A stretch of DNA of 64,000 nt from Corynebacterium sp. HMSC08A12. Its GTDB lineage: Bacteria > Actinomycetota > Actinomycetes > Mycobacteriales > Mycobacteriaceae. Under the pieces are notes generated by a model. It saw only the letters and a list, made by a program, of their open reading frames with translations. It had not been told where the DNA came from and made no database searches. The stretch is from the NCBI RefSeq assembly GCF_001807485.1, contig NZ_KV789190.1, forward strand, positions 181,602-245,601, written 5' to 3'. Positions 44,991 to 62,524 of the stretch are shown here, piece after piece. Position 1 is the stretch's first letter, and every line of letters starts with the position of its first letter. A program made the translations under genes and the position numbers.

Positions 44991-46016
44991 ATGTTGAAAA
45001 TTGCAGTAGCAGGCGCCAGCGGGTACGCGGGTGGCGAGGCTCTTCGCCTCCTATTGAATCACCCCGGCTACGGCGTGGACTTCGAAATCGGTTCGCTGAC
45101 CGGCGGTTCCAACGCGGGCACGCGATTCGGCGAACTCAACCCCGGGCTGCCCGCCCTAGCGGATCGCGTTCTCGAAGAGACGACGGAGGATGTTCTCCGC
45201 GGGCACGATGCTGCAATCCTGGCCCTCCCGCACGGGGTGTCCGCCGCCCTGGATCTGCCGGAATCCATGAAGGTCGTGGACTGCGGCGCGGACTACCGCC
45301 TGAAGAATGCCAACCACTGGGCCCGCTTCTACGGCACCCCGCACGCTGGCACCCGCACCTACGGCATCCCGGAGATGCCGGGCCGCCGGGAAGAGATCGC
45401 GGCCACCAACTACGTCGCCGCCCCCGGTTGCTTCCCGACCGGCGCCACGATGGCCCTCATGCCCGCTATCGCCAGCGGCCTGATGGCCCCGCAGATCAGC
45501 GTGGTTTCCGTCACCGGCACCACCGGAGCCGGCAAGAAGGCCGCCGTGAACCTGCTGGGTTCGGAGACCATGGGTAACCTGCGCGCCTACGGCGTGGGCA
45601 CCCACCGCCACGCCCCGGAGATCAAGCAGAGCGTGGAGGAGCTGCTGGCTCCCGGCTACTCCTCGGACGACGTACACGTGACCTTCACCCCGGTGCTGGC
45701 CCCGCTGACCCGCGGCATCCTCACCACCGTCACCGCCCCCGCGCGTGGCCAGGCGAGCGATATCCGCCGTGCCTACGAGAAGTTCTGCGCCAACGAGCCC
45801 TTCCTGCATCTGCTGCCAGAGGGCCAGCAGCCGGAGGTGAAGAGCGTCGTCGGTTCCAACATGGTGCACATCCAAGTGGAGGTCGCCGACGGCATGGTCA
45901 TCGCCACCAGCGCCATCGATAACCTCACAAAGGGCACCGCAGGTGCCGCCATCCAATGCCTCAACCTGATGTTCGGTTGGGAAGAAACCGCGGGACTCCC
46001 GCAGACGGGGCTCTGA
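44991..46016 (+). CDS. argC: N-acetyl-gamma-glutamyl-phosphate reductase
   Basis: Third step of arginine synthesis: NADPH-dependent reduction of N-acetylglutamyl phosphate. The 341-residue protein has the Rossmann motif [16 protein letters not shown] at the start and the catalytic cysteine Cys147 in [10 protein letters not shown]. It opens the operon argC-J-B-D-F-R-G-H. ATG 44991 lies at the predicted transcription start, so it would be translated without a leader. Confidence 0.96.
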   Translation: MLKIAVAGASGYAGGEALRLLLNHPGYGVDFEIGSLTGGSNAGTRFGELNPGLPALADRVLEETTEDVLRGHDAAILALPHGVSAALDLPESMKVVDCGADYRLKNANHWARFYGTPHAGTRTYGIPEMPGRREEIAATNYVAAPGCFPTGATMALMPAIASGLMAPQISVVSVTGTTGAGKKAAVNLLGSETMGNLRAYGVGTHRHAPEIKQSVEELLAPGYSSDDVHVTFTPVLAPLTRGILTTVTAPARGQASDIRRAYEKFCANEPFLHLLPEGQQPEVKSVVGSNMVHIQVEVADGMVIATSAIDNLTKGTAGAAIQCLNLMFGWEETAGLPQTGL

Positions 46017-46025
46017 TTCTCAGTT

Positions 46026-47243
46026 ATGACCAGTGCAGACAAGAACAACCCGGATACCAGCACTGCCCAAGGCTCCTCCGCGGACCTCGGCGTGACCGTT
46101 CCCAAGGGCTTTAGCGCCGCAGCTGTGACGGCGGGGATCAAGCCCTCCGGCAAGTCGGATATGGCTCTGATCCGCAACGACGGGCCGGATGCCATCGCCG
46201 CCGCCATGTTCACCCGCAATCAGGTCACCGCCGCCCCCGTTCGCTACACCAAGGCGAACAACGACGGCACCTTCCGCGCCGTCGTGGTCAACTCCGGCAA
46301 CGCCAACGCCTGCAACGGAGCCCAGGGTGACAAGGATGCGCGCGTTACCGCTGAGAAGGCCGCCGAGCTGCTGGGATGCCAGCCCAGCGACGTTGCCGTG
46401 TGTTCCACCGGCCTGATCGGCGATGTGCTGCCGATGGATAAGGTCCTCGCCGGAGTCGGCGAACTCGCCGGCGAGCTCGACCAGTCCATCACCGCCGGCA
46501 ACGATGCTGCCCGCGCCATCATGACCACCGACCTCGTCGCTAAGGAGGCCGTCTACCACGGCGAAGGTTGGTCCATCGGCGCCATGGGCAAGGGTGTCGG
46601 CATGATGGCCCCGTCGCTGGCTACGATGCTCGTGTTTATTACTACGGACGCCCACCTTCCCAACGCCGACATGGCCCACGAGGCCCTGGCGGGCGCCACT
46701 CCGACAACCTTCGACTGCATCGACATCGACGGCGCGACCTCTACCAATGACACTGTGCTGCTGATGGCCTCCGGCGCTTCCGGCATCACCCCGGACGCAG
46801 AGGAATTCAACGCTGCGATCCACCAGGTGTGCCTCGATATTGCGATGCAGCTACAGGCGGACGCTGAGGGCGTCACAAAGAGAGTGTCCATCACCGTCGG
46901 CGGCGCAGAAACGGACGCGGACGCACAGACCGCAGCGCGCGTCATCGGCCGCGACAACCTGTTTAAGTGTGCGATGTTCGGCTCCGACCCGAACTGGGGC
47001 CGCGTGCTGGCTGCCGTAGGAATGGCGCCGGTGAAGATGAACCCGGAGGCCATCAGCGTGTCCTTCAACGGACACCCGGTGTGCATCAACTCCACGGGCG
47101 CGCCCGGTGCCCGCACCGTGGATCTCTCGGGCGCCGACATTGCCGTCGAGGTGGACCTCGGCGTAGGCGAGGGGCGCGCGACGGTATGGACGACCGACCT
47201 GTCGTACTCCTACGTGGAGATCAATTCGGAATACTCCACCTAG
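46026..47243 (+). CDS. argJ: Glutamate N-acetyltransferase / ornithine acetyltransferase
   Basis: Recycles the acetyl group from acetylornithine to glutamate. The 405-residue proenzyme self-cleaves before a threonine; the site is visible as PSLATML with Thr200 as new N-terminus and nucleophile. Other signatures are [16 protein letters not shown] and the C-terminal [14 protein letters not shown]. No argA is present in the window. It lies 9 bases after argC. Whether it can also use acetyl-CoA is not decided by sequence. Confidence 0.96.
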   Translation: MTSADKNNPDTSTAQGSSADLGVTVPKGFSAAAVTAGIKPSGKSDMALIRNDGPDAIAAAMFTRNQVTAAPVRYTKANNDGTFRAVVVNSGNANACNGAQGDKDARVTAEKAAELLGCQPSDVAVCSTGLIGDVLPMDKVLAGVGELAGELDQSITAGNDAARAIMTTDLVAKEAVYHGEGWSIGAMGKGVGMMAPSLATMLVFITTDAHLPNADMAHEALAGATPTTFDCIDIDGATSTNDTVLLMASGASGITPDAEEFNAAIHQVCLDIAMQLQADAEGVTKRVSITVGGAETDADAQTAARVIGRDNLFKCAMFGSDPNWGRVLAAVGMAPVKMNPEAISVSFNGHPVCINSTGAPGARTVDLSGADIAVEVDLGVGEGRATVWTTDLSYSYVEINSEYST

Positions 47244-47308
47244 TTCATCCAGCTCACCCAGCTTGCCCAGAGCTCACCCGCACAACGGATCTACCAGGAA
47301 ACGCACCA

Positions 47309-48258
47309 ATGAACCCCAAACACACTCCCATCGATACCACCGGGCTGACCCCCGAGATGCGCAGCCATGTGCTGGCCGAGGCCCTGCCGTGGCTGCTGCA
47401 CTACCGCGACAAGATCGTGGTGGTGAAGTACGGCGGCAACGCGATGATCGACGAGGATCTGAAGCGCGCCTTCGCCGCCGACATGGTCTTCCTGCGCGCC
47501 ATCGGCGCCCGCCCGGTTGTGGTCCACGGCGGCGGCCCGCAGATCAACGAGATGCTGAAGACCGTCGGCCTGGAGGGCGAGTTTAAGGGCGGCTTCCGCG
47601 TGACCACCCCGGAGGTCATGGAGTACGTCCGCATGGTGCTGTTCGGCAAGGTCGGCCGTGAGCTGGTCGGGCTGATCAACGAGCACGGCCCCTACGCCGT
47701 CGGCGCCTCGGGCGAGGATGCCGGCCTGTTCACCGCCTCTAAGCGCAAGGTCACGATCGATGGGGAAGAGGTCGACCTGGGCCGCGTGGGGCAGATCGAG
47801 CACGTCGACGCCGAAAGCCTGATCGACCTCATCGACGCTGGCCGCATCCCCGTGGTCTCCACGGTCGCACCGGATGACCAGGGGCGGATCTACAACATCA
47901 ACGCAGATACCGCCGCCGGCGCGCTGGCAGGTGCCCTGGGCGCCGAGAGGCTCGTGATGCTCACCAACGTCAAGGGCTTGTACACCGACTGGCCGAACAA
48001 GGAATCGCTGGTATCCAGCCTGACCCCGGAGCAGCTCTCCGACCTGCTGCCCAACCTGGATTCCGGCATGGTGCCGAAGATGGAGGCCTGCCTGGACGCG
48101 CTGCGTAGCGGCGTGCAGGCCGCGCACGTCATCGACGGCCGTATTCCGCACTCCGTAATCTTGGAGCTGATGACCACCGGAGGTATCGGCACCATGATCT
48201 GCCCCGCGGGCTGGGAAGACGTCACCAGCCCCGACATCAACTATCGGGAGGATCTCCC

Positions 48259-48262
<4 letters not shown>
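47309..48262 (+). CDS. argB: Acetylglutamate kinase
   Basis: Second step of arginine synthesis and, in this pathway type, usually the arginine-feedback-inhibited step. The 317-residue protein has the amino-acid kinase motif [26 protein letters not shown] and the C-terminal [20 protein letters not shown]. The start at ATG 47309 ([13 protein letters not shown]) is chosen from homologues; the frame extends upstream inside argJ without meaning. The N-terminal helix before the kinase core is the type linked to arginine-sensitive hexamers. Confidence 0.96.
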
Positions 48263-50889
<2,627 letters not shown>

Positions 50890-50949
50890 AATCAAATAAC
50901 GGATACAACAACTAGAACGCAAGAAGACTTTCGAAGGGAAGCGTAAAGA

Positions 50950-52146
50950 ATGAAGGATCGCGTAGTACTCGCATACTCCGGCGGGCTGGATACCACCGTG
51001 GCCATCAGCTGGATCGCCAAGGAGCGCAACGCAGAGGTCGTCTGCGTCTCCATCGACCTGGGTCAGGGCGGCGAGGACATGGAGACCGTCCGCCAGCGCG
51101 CCCTCGGTGCCGGCGCCGTGGAGTCCATCGTCGTGGACGCCCGCGACGAGTTCGCCAACGACTACTGCCTGCCGACCATCAAGGCCAACGGCATGTACAT
51201 GAAGGAGTACCCGCTGGTCTCCGCGATCTCCCGCCCGCTGATTGTCAAGCACATGGCGGATGCAGCCAAGGAGCACGGCGGCACCGCCGTCGCCCACGGC
51301 TGCACCGGCAAGGGCAACGACCAGGTCCGTTTCGAGGTTGGCTTTGCCAACACCGCCCCGGACCTGGATATCATCGCCCCGGTCCGCGACTACGCCTGGA
51401 CTCGCGAGAAGGCCATCGCCTTCGCCGAGGAAAACGGCATCCCGATCGAGCAGTCCAAGTCCTCCCCGTTCTCCATCGACCAGAACGTGTGGGGCCGAGC
51501 CGTGGAGACCGGCTTCCTGGAGGATCTCTGGAACGCCCCGACCAAGGACGTTTACGCCTACACCGAGGATCCGGGCCTGGGCCAGGCACCGGACGAGGTC
51601 ATCATCTCCTTCGAGTCCGGTGTGCCGGTGGCCATCGACGGCAAGAAGGTCACCGTCCTGGAGGCTATCGAGGAGCTGAACCGCCGCGCAGGTGCGCAGG
51701 GCGTCGGCCGCCTGGACATGGTTGAGGACCGCCTGGTGGGCATCAAGTCCCGCGAGATCTACGAGGCTCCGGGCGCCATTACCCTGATCCGTGCCCACGA
51801 GGCTCTGGAGGCGGTCACCGTCGAGCGCGAGCTGGCCCGCTACAAGCGCGGCATCGACGCCGAGTGGTCCAACCAGGTCTACGACGGCCTGTGGTTCAGC
51901 CCGCTGAAGCGCTCCCTGGATGCGTTTATCGACTCCACTCAGACCCACGTCACCGGCGACATCCGCCTGGTGCTGCACGCCGGCTCCATCACCGTCAACG
52001 GCCGCCGCTCCGGTAAGTCCTTGTACGACTTCAACCTGGCTACCTACGACGAGGGCGACTCCTTCGACCAGTCCATGGCCCGCGGTTTCGTGGAGCTGCA
52101 CGGCCTGTCCTCCAAGATCGCCGCTAAGCGCGACCTGGCTAACTAG
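50950..52146 (+). CDS. argG: Argininosuccinate synthase
   Basis: Joins citrulline and aspartate with ATP. The 398-residue protein begins with the PP-loop [17 protein letters not shown] and has the family [14 protein letters not shown] and [15 protein letters not shown] blocks. It follows argR after 60 bases with GAAGGGAAG as ribosome binding site. The gap may carry an extra weak promoter, but I saw no clear ARG box in it. Confidence 0.97.
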   Translation: MKDRVVLAYSGGLDTTVAISWIAKERNAEVVCVSIDLGQGGEDMETVRQRALGAGAVESIVVDARDEFANDYCLPTIKANGMYMKEYPLVSAISRPLIVKHMADAAKEHGGTAVAHGCTGKGNDQVRFEVGFANTAPDLDIIAPVRDYAWTREKAIAFAEENGIPIEQSKSSPFSIDQNVWGRAVETGFLEDLWNAPTKDVYAYTEDPGLGQAPDEVIISFESGVPVAIDGKKVTVLEAIEELNRRAGAQGVGRLDMVEDRLVGIKSREIYEAPGAITLIRAHEALEAVTVERELARYKRGIDAEWSNQVYDGLWFSPLKRSLDAFIDSTQTHVTGDIRLVLHAGSITVNGRRSGKSLYDFNLATYDEGDSFDQSMARGFVELHGLSSKIAAKRDLAN

Positions 52147-52178
52147 GTGACCAGCTAACTAGGCAACTGGATAAATAG

Positions 52179-53639
<1,461 letters not shown>

Positions 53640-53651
53640 AAGTCAGCGGGC

Positions 53652-54865
53652 TTAGATCCCGACCCCGTGCTCATTCGCCCCGCCGGGCAGGTTGTGCAAA
53701 CGCACTCCCTGCCCGGCGGCGTGCTGTGCAAAGCGGTCGACAAAGCTCGCAGAGCGCTTGCCGGACGCGCAGTACACCACCACGTCCACGGCTCCCGCTG
53801 CAGTGCTGACCTCGGAGCCAAGACTCTCAATCAGCTGCTCGGCCAGCTCCGGCTGCTCGCTCCACACAGTGGTGGGCAGGTGGTAGCCCGGGTGCTCAGC
53901 AAAGGACGGCAGATCCTTGATAGCCTTCTCACCCGGCTCGCGCACGTCGATGGCAACCGCAGTACCGTCGGCGAGGCTACTCAGCAGGGAAGCGGCCGTA
54001 TCTTCTTCCGCCGTGCGAGTTTCAGCGGCATCCACCGCGCAGCTCGACAGGTCCTCCTCCACGATCTCGGTAACCGGCTGCCGCTGGGGATCGGCGGCCA
54101 CGTTGAAGTGCTGGATGTTGGCCGTGAGGGCGTCATAAATAAGCAATCGCCCCACCTGCTGCGCGCGAGTGTCCGGGGCTCGCAGGAACTTAATGGTCTC
54201 CGTAGCCATCAGTCCGGCGACCACGGAGGTCGTCACGCCCAGCACTCCAGCGGTGGCGCAGTCTGGCACACTGTCGGGGTCCGGCTGTGAGGGGTAAAGG
54301 TCGCGCATGCCGACGCCCCGGCCATGCGGCTCGGCACTCTCGCCGGACCACCAGACGGCCACGTCGCCGCGGTAGCGCAGGACGGAACCCCAGACCAGGG
54401 GAGTGCCGGTGGCCTCGGCGGCATCGGCGGCCAAGAACTTCGTGGCGAATGTATCCGAGCCGTCGATGAGCACGTCCACGCCTTCTAGCAGTTCGGCGGC
54501 GTTGTCGGCGCTGAAGCGACCGTGTATGCCGTGGAAGATCAGCCCGGGTTGCAGCTCCCGCAGACGTTCTCCAGTGACTTCCACCTTGGGGCGGCCGACG
54601 TCGCTGGCACCGAAGAGAATCTGCCGGTGGATGTTCGTGATGTCCACCGTGTCGTCATCTATGACGGAAATCTCGCCGACCCCCGCCGCGGCCAGGGCTT
54701 GCATCAAGGGGCAGCCGAGCCCGCCAGCGCCGATCACCAGCACGTGTGCCTCGTGCAGCCGCTCCTGCTCCCGCAGTCCATGACCCGGCAGGATCGTCTG
54801 CCGGGCGACGCGCTTCAGCTCCTCGGCGGGCAGCGTGGTGTAGTCGGAGGTGTAGTCGCCGACCA

Positions 54866-54866
<1 letters not shown>
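53652..54866 (-). CDS. thiF: ThiF/MoeB-type adenylyltransferase with C-terminal rhodanese domain
   Basis: Activates the C-terminus of the sulfur carrier ThiS by adenylation and probably also transfers sulfur. The 404-residue protein has the E1-like nucleotide motif VLVIGAGGLGCPL and conserved DDDTVDITNIHRQILF with the downstream IDGSDTFATKF, and then a rhodanese domain (about residues 300-404) with active-site cysteine in VVYCASGKRSA. The fusion resembles MoeZ, so a role in molybdopterin or other sulfur carriers is possible. ATG 54866 overlaps the thiG stop (TGATG). It is the last gene of the thi operon. Confidence 0.92.
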
Positions 54867-55690
<824 letters not shown>

Positions 55691-55909
55691 TTAGCCGCCC
55701 TGGACGGCGATCAGGATGTCCACCGCGTCGCCGTCCTCCAGCGCACGCCCCCAGTCGCTTGCCGGCACCACAGAGCGGTTCACCGCCACCGCGACTCCCT
55801 TCGCGCCCTCGTTCTCGGAAACCTCGCGGCCCGTCTCCGCAGCCACGACCTCCGCCACGCTCGGTGCCTTGTCAGCCGACCGTGGCTCTTCATTCACCGT
55901 GTAGTTCAT
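55691..55909 (-). CDS. thiS: Sulfur carrier protein ThiS
   Basis: A 72-residue ubiquitin-like carrier ending in the required Gly-Gly (LIAVQGG), whose thiocarboxylate gives sulfur to the thiazole. ATG 55909 is preceded by GGAGG. It lies between thiO and thiG in the operon. Confidence 0.94.
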   Translation of the reverse strand: MNYTVNEEPRSADKAPSVAEVVAAETGREVSENEGAKGVAVAVNRSVVPASDWGRALEDGDAVDILIAVQGG

Positions 55910-55948
55910 CGATCCTCCTTAGATCGTTTGTGCGTATGCCCCGCAGCT

Positions 55949-57121
55949 TTAGGCATGCCGCAGTGGCGCGCAGCTGGCTAGGTTCATCTCTGGGTCTATC
56001 TCCGCTTCCAACGCAGACACCGGCTTGCCCATTCCCAGCGCTGCCCCCACTGTAGCCCCCAGCGCAGACAGCAAAATCCCGTGGCGGAAGTAGCCCGTGG
56101 AAACCACCAGCTTCTCGCCGACTTTCCCCAGGTAGGGGAGATCATCCGGCGTGCCAGGCCGCTCGCCGGTGATCGCCTCGATAAATTCGCACTCCTGGAT
56201 GCCCGGCACAATCCGGATCGCGTCGCGCAGCAGCGTGTACACCCCATCCACGGCGGGGCCGCGTCGCGAGTCCTCGCGGCTGGTCGCGCCCACGGCGATC
56301 GTGCCGTCGGTACGCGGGATGATGTACACCGGCCGGTCCTCCACAAACGCCCGGATGACGCGCCCCACGGGCGCCTCCATCCCCTCCGGCACTCGTAGCC
56401 GCAGCATATCGCCGCGCACGGGGCGCAGCTTCAGCGGTGACTGCTCGCCCTCGTACCAGCCGCGTACCTGCCCGGCGCCCAGCCCGTTGCACAGGTACAC
56501 CATGTCGCCCGTGTGCGTCGCCGCGTCGGTCGTCACCGCGCCATCCTCGATGCGGTTCACCCGTTCGTCGATGATCGCCACCCCCATGTTCCGCAGCGCA
56601 TCTAGCAGCGCCGCGCAGTACATACGAGGGTTCACCTGGTGGTCGCCGGGGATTTCGACCACGCCGGATAGCTGCGGACTGAGCCCCCACTCGGCCTTGC
56701 GCGCTTGGCGCAGCGGTAGTCGCTGCACCTCCATACCGTGGCCGTGCTGGTGCTCGGTCAGCTCGGTGAGGTGCCGCGCGTCCGCCCGGTCCGCCCCCAC
56801 CACGAAGGTCGATTCTGTTCTATGGCCGGTGCTGAGGGAGGTTTTTTCGCCCAGCCGTTGCAGCAGGTCGTCGTACAAGTTTTTGGACGCCACCATCAGC
56901 GGGTACAAAGGCTCCTGCTTATACTGCACCTCTGCGACCGGGGCCAGCATGCCGCCCGCGACGAAGGAGGCTCCGCTCACCGGGGCGGGGTCGATCACCG
57001 CCACGGTGGCCGGATCCGCCCCGAGATCCACCAGCTTAAAGGCGGTGGATAGGCCCACGATCCCCGCGCCCACCACAATGTGGTCATAGTGCTGGGAATT
57101 TGCGGGGTTGGGATTAGTCAC
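55949..57121 (-). CDS. thiO: Glycine oxidase ThiO
   Basis: FAD enzyme that oxidises glycine to the iminoglycine used by ThiG, the aerobic alternative to ThiH. The 390-residue protein has the dinucleotide motif VVGAGIVGLSTAFKL near the N-terminus and the substrate region YIIPRTDGTIAVGATSRED and the C-terminal STGYFRHGILLSALGA. GTG start 57121 follows AAAGGAAG. Confidence 0.94.
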   Translation of the reverse strand: MTNPNPANSQHYDHIVVGAGIVGLSTAFKLVDLGADPATVAVIDPAPVSGASFVAGGMLAPVAEVQYKQEPLYPLMVASKNLYDDLLQRLGEKTSLSTGHRTESTFVVGADRADARHLTELTEHQHGHGMEVQRLPLRQARKAEWGLSPQLSGVVEIPGDHQVNPRMYCAALLDALRNMGVAIIDERVNRIEDGAVTTDAATHTGDMVYLCNGLGAGQVRGWYEGEQSPLKLRPVRGDMLRLRVPEGMEAPVGRVIRAFVEDRPVYIIPRTDGTIAVGATSREDSRRGPAVDGVYTLLRDAIRIVPGIQECEFIEAITGERPGTPDDLPYLGKVGEKLVVSTGYFRHGILLSALGATVGAALGMGKPVSALEAEIDPEMNLASCAPLRHA

Positions 57122-57161
57122 TTTTATTCACTTCCTTTGGGCGGGTTGCAAGCGGTGGGCG

Positions 57162-59843
<2,682 letters not shown>

Positions 59844-59934
59844 TGTAACGCACCTCTCACAACCGTGTAGTTCTGCCCTGAATAGTTTCCGCTTCACTTA
59901 TTGGATTTGCCCTGAAAAGCAGCTGTGTGTGCAA

Positions 59935-59940
59935 TATGAT
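59935..59940 (+). promoter_or_regulatory. -10 element (TATGAT), leaderless start for the VWA protein
   Basis: TATGAT, 7 bases, ATG 59948; no Shine-Dalgarno. Confidence 0.5.
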
Positions 59941-59947
59941 CAGCCCT

Positions 59948-61600
59948 ATGGCGACCCCGTATCCCAGTAGCTTGAACAGCACTGGTAAGAAAAAGAGCCC
60001 CATAAAGTTCCTTCTTGTTGTCATCTTGCTGTTGATTGCAGCGGGTGCATACGTAGTCGGCTCGGGGGATTTCCTCGACAGCTTCAAAAAGCTGGGCGGG
60101 AAGTCCTTCGATACCAGCAAGCCACTGAAGATCGTCGCTGCCACGGAGCTGACGGACATGGAGCCGTTTGTCCATCAGGCCTCCGCGGACCTGGGGTTCG
60201 ACATTGAAATGGAGTACGACAGCGGCACACTCGTCAACACTCGTAACCTGAATGATGGTGCATATAGGGATAAGTATGACGCCACTTGGTTTGCAACCAA
60301 CGCCTTTGCCAAAGCCCAGGGCATAAAATCGCAGGGTGAAGATCACAGCATTGCCCGTTCGCCGGTAGCTCTGGGGCTCAAGCAGGACGTGGTGGATCGC
60401 CTGGGGTGGCGCAATAAAGACATTAGGTGGGCGGACATCGCGGATGCCGCAGCCCGTGGCGACCTGACCTTCGGCATGACGGATCCGCAGGAATCCAACT
60501 CCGGTTTCCTTGCCCTCCTTTCGGTAGCCGCGGAATTCAGCGACTTCACTCCTGGGCAGGCTTTCGATTCCTCGAAGGTGAGCATGGACGAGCGCCGTAT
60601 GGAGGACTTTTTCTCCGGCCAGACGATCACCTCCGGGTCTTCCGGCTGGCTACGGGACACTTTCGTGAAGAACCCGGGTAAGGCCGACGGCATCTTCAAC
60701 TATCAGGCAGTTCTGCAGTCGATGAAAGAAAGCGACAACGTCGACATCGAGGTATTCGTCCCCGGTAATGCCGCGGGTGCTGCGGATTACCCCATCTCGG
60801 CACTTCGGAACCCCGGAGATCAGAAGGCCGATGAGGATGCTCAGGCGAAAGTCGAGGCCCTGGCAGATTGGTTTAGGGAGCACAGCGTGGAGGTAGGGGA
60901 GAAGACCCACCTGAACGTCTGGGGCGAGGATGCAGAGAACAAGGGCATACAGCGCTACTACGAATACCCGAAGTCCGAGGACCAGCTTGTCTCCCTCGTT
61001 AGCCTGTATCGGGATCAACTGCGCCGACCAGCGGATAGTAACTTCCTGCTAGATACTTCTGGTTCGATGCGGGGCAACCGTTTGGCGGATCTAAAGAACA
61101 TTTTGAATAAGCTCATCGACGGCACCGCCGGCGAAGGCAATAACCCGAAGGGGTTCACCCGCCGAGAGACGATTACCCTCATGCCCTTCAGTAGCAAGGT
61201 TGCGGACGGGTACACGCAGGAGAACTACGACCCGGACAATGCACAGCAGAAGCAGAACCTGCGGGGTTACGTGAACGGCCTGCAGCCGCGCGGTGAAACC
61301 GCGATTTATGACGCCGTGTTGCGCGCCTACGATCGTGCGGGCGAGGGCGGTACCCTGAATTCGATTGTGCTGATGACCGATGGCGAGTCGAACTCTGGCA
61401 CGAGTCGCCAGGACTTTATTACAAAGATGACTCACAAGATGGCCGAGACTAACCACAAGATCCCGGTGTTTGTGATCCTGTACGGTGAGGCCAGCGAGGA
61501 GGAGATGAACTTCTTGGCGAACTTCACCGGTGGCAAGGTCTTCAACGCCCGCGGCGGTGACCTCGCCAAGGCGTTCGAAGAGATCCGCAGCTACCAATAG
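59948..61600 (+). CDS. Membrane-anchored binding-protein-like / VWA domain protein
   Basis: A 550-residue protein. A single hydrophobic segment (FLLVVILLLIAAGAYVV, about residues 23-39) anchors it with the rest outside. Residues 50-330 resemble an extracellular solute-binding domain (LKIVAATELTDMEPFV; TFGMTDPQESNSGFLALLSV). The C-terminal VWA domain has MIDAS DTSGSM at about 369-374, the threonine in PRGETAIYD and the aspartate in MTDGESN near 478, so it can bind a divalent metal and a protein ligand. Similar fusions in corynebacteria stand with XpaC-like and TelA-like genes; here the XpaC-like gene follows after 33 bases. Function is unknown. Confidence 0.82.
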   Translation: MATPYPSSLNSTGKKKSPIKFLLVVILLLIAAGAYVVGSGDFLDSFKKLGGKSFDTSKPLKIVAATELTDMEPFVHQASADLGFDIEMEYDSGTLVNTRNLNDGAYRDKYDATWFATNAFAKAQGIKSQGEDHSIARSPVALGLKQDVVDRLGWRNKDIRWADIADAAARGDLTFGMTDPQESNSGFLALLSVAAEFSDFTPGQAFDSSKVSMDERRMEDFFSGQTITSGSSGWLRDTFVKNPGKADGIFNYQAVLQSMKESDNVDIEVFVPGNAAGAADYPISALRNPGDQKADEDAQAKVEALADWFREHSVEVGEKTHLNVWGEDAENKGIQRYYEYPKSEDQLVSLVSLYRDQLRRPADSNFLLDTSGSMRGNRLADLKNILNKLIDGTAGEGNNPKGFTRRETITLMPFSSKVADGYTQENYDPDNAQQKQNLRGYVNGLQPRGETAIYDAVLRAYDRAGEGGTLNSIVLMTDGESNSGTSRQDFITKMTHKMAETNHKIPVFVILYGEASEEEMNFLANFTGGKVFNARGGDLAKAFEEIRSYQ

Positions 61601-61633
61601 AAACGAAGACAGGCCGCTAGGCAGAAAGAAGCC

Positions 61634-62248
61634 GTGAACTCTAAGTACTCCCTGAAGATCATCGTCGCGCTTGTCGTGTTCGTCGCCGTAGTGGCCGCCC
61701 ACGCTGCGGTGGGTCTGGGTTCTTTATGGCTAATCACGGCGGGAGCCCTCGCCGGTGTCGCCGGTGTTCTGACGCCCGAGCGGCAACCGCAAGAGGCGCT
61801 GGAGGCGCCGCCGAAACCCAGCGCCGTTGTTTCTCCTGTCGAGTCCCTGCAGGAAATGCGCACCCGGATCAAACAGCTAAAACAATCCATAAAGCTTTCC
61901 GGCGAGCAACGGCAGGAGTTTTTCGCGGATCTGGATCATTTCTTCAAAACTTGCCGGGACGTTGTCCAAGAGTGGGACCACTTGGAAGCGGATCCCTTCC
62001 AAGAAGAAAAGGTTCGTCGCATTATGGATGTCTATTTTCCGGAAACCTGCAGAATCCTGGAAGAGATGCCGGGTGTAGCGCACCGGCAGGCGGTTGAAGA
62101 TTTCCGCGCATCGCTGGCAGTTTTGCAGACAGAGATAGACGAGGTTCACAAAGCTATCCTGCGGGACAATCTCCAAGAACTAAAGGACAATCGCACATTC
62201 TTGGAGCTGCAGTTCGGAGTTCTGAATGAGCCCGACGAACAAAGCTAG
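61634..62248 (+). CDS. XpaC-like (5-bromo-4-chloroindolyl phosphate hydrolysis family) membrane protein
   Basis: A 204-residue protein starting at GTG 61634 with two close N-terminal membrane segments (IIVALVVFVAVVAAHAAVG and LWLITAGALAGVAGVL), then a Pro-rich linker and a long helical cytosolic domain (SLQEMRTRIKQLKQSIKLSG; FRASLAVLQTEIDEVHKAIL). This fits the XpaC family. In Firmicutes and other actinobacteria XpaC is paired with TelA (toxic anion resistance) proteins; no telA is in this window. It is probably co-transcribed with the VWA protein. The family call rests on architecture and is moderate. Confidence 0.68.
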   Translation: MNSKYSLKIIVALVVFVAVVAAHAAVGLGSLWLITAGALAGVAGVLTPERQPQEALEAPPKPSAVVSPVESLQEMRTRIKQLKQSIKLSGEQRQEFFADLDHFFKTCRDVVQEWDHLEADPFQEEKVRRIMDVYFPETCRILEEMPGVAHRQAVEDFRASLAVLQTEIDEVHKAILRDNLQELKDNRTFLELQFGVLNEPDEQS

Positions 62249-62265
62249 AAGTATTGGGCGGCGTA

Positions 62266-62282
62266 GGGGGCGTCACTAAGAA
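62266..62282 (-). repeat. Copy B of the dispersed motif (exact)
   Basis: Minus strand TTCTTAGTGACGCCCCC, 18 bases after the XpaC-like stop codon. Confidence 0.6.
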
Positions 62283-62301
62283 AGAAGCCCGAAGCACCGG
62301 C

Positions 62302-62307
62302 TAGAGT
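62302..62307 (+). promoter_or_regulatory. -10 element (TAGAGT), leaderless start for the Trm112 protein
   Basis: TAGAGT, 7 bases, ATG 62315. The hexamer and spacing equal those before polA. Confidence 0.5.
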
Positions 62308-62314
62308 AGACAGC

Positions 62315-62482
62315 ATGATTGACCAGAAGCTCCTAGAGATCCTCGCGTGCCCCATCGACAAGCAGCCGCTGGAGGATCACGGTGACTATTTGGTGAACCC
62401 CCGCCTGAACAAGGCCTATCCGGTGCAGGACGGCATCCCGGTACTGCTGGTCGAAGAAGCTAAAGACTGGCCCGTTAAGTAG
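62315..62482 (+). CDS. Trm112 family protein, 55 aa
   Basis: A 55-residue protein starting MIDQKLLEILACPIDKQPLE and ending EEAKDWPVK. It is the short bacterial Trm112/UPF0434 (YcaR) form, which in some bacteria partners methyltransferases. The usual zinc CPxC pair is reduced to a single cysteine in ACPID, also common in bacterial members, and the family segment AYPVQDGIPVLL is intact. It lies 42 bases before tyrS and has its own leaderless promoter pattern. Confidence 0.88.
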   Translation: MIDQKLLEILACPIDKQPLEDHGDYLVNPRLNKAYPVQDGIPVLLVEEAKDWPVK

Positions 62483-62524
62483 CAACGCACAAAGAACACA
62501 GAAGAAAAGCGAGAACGAGCACGC

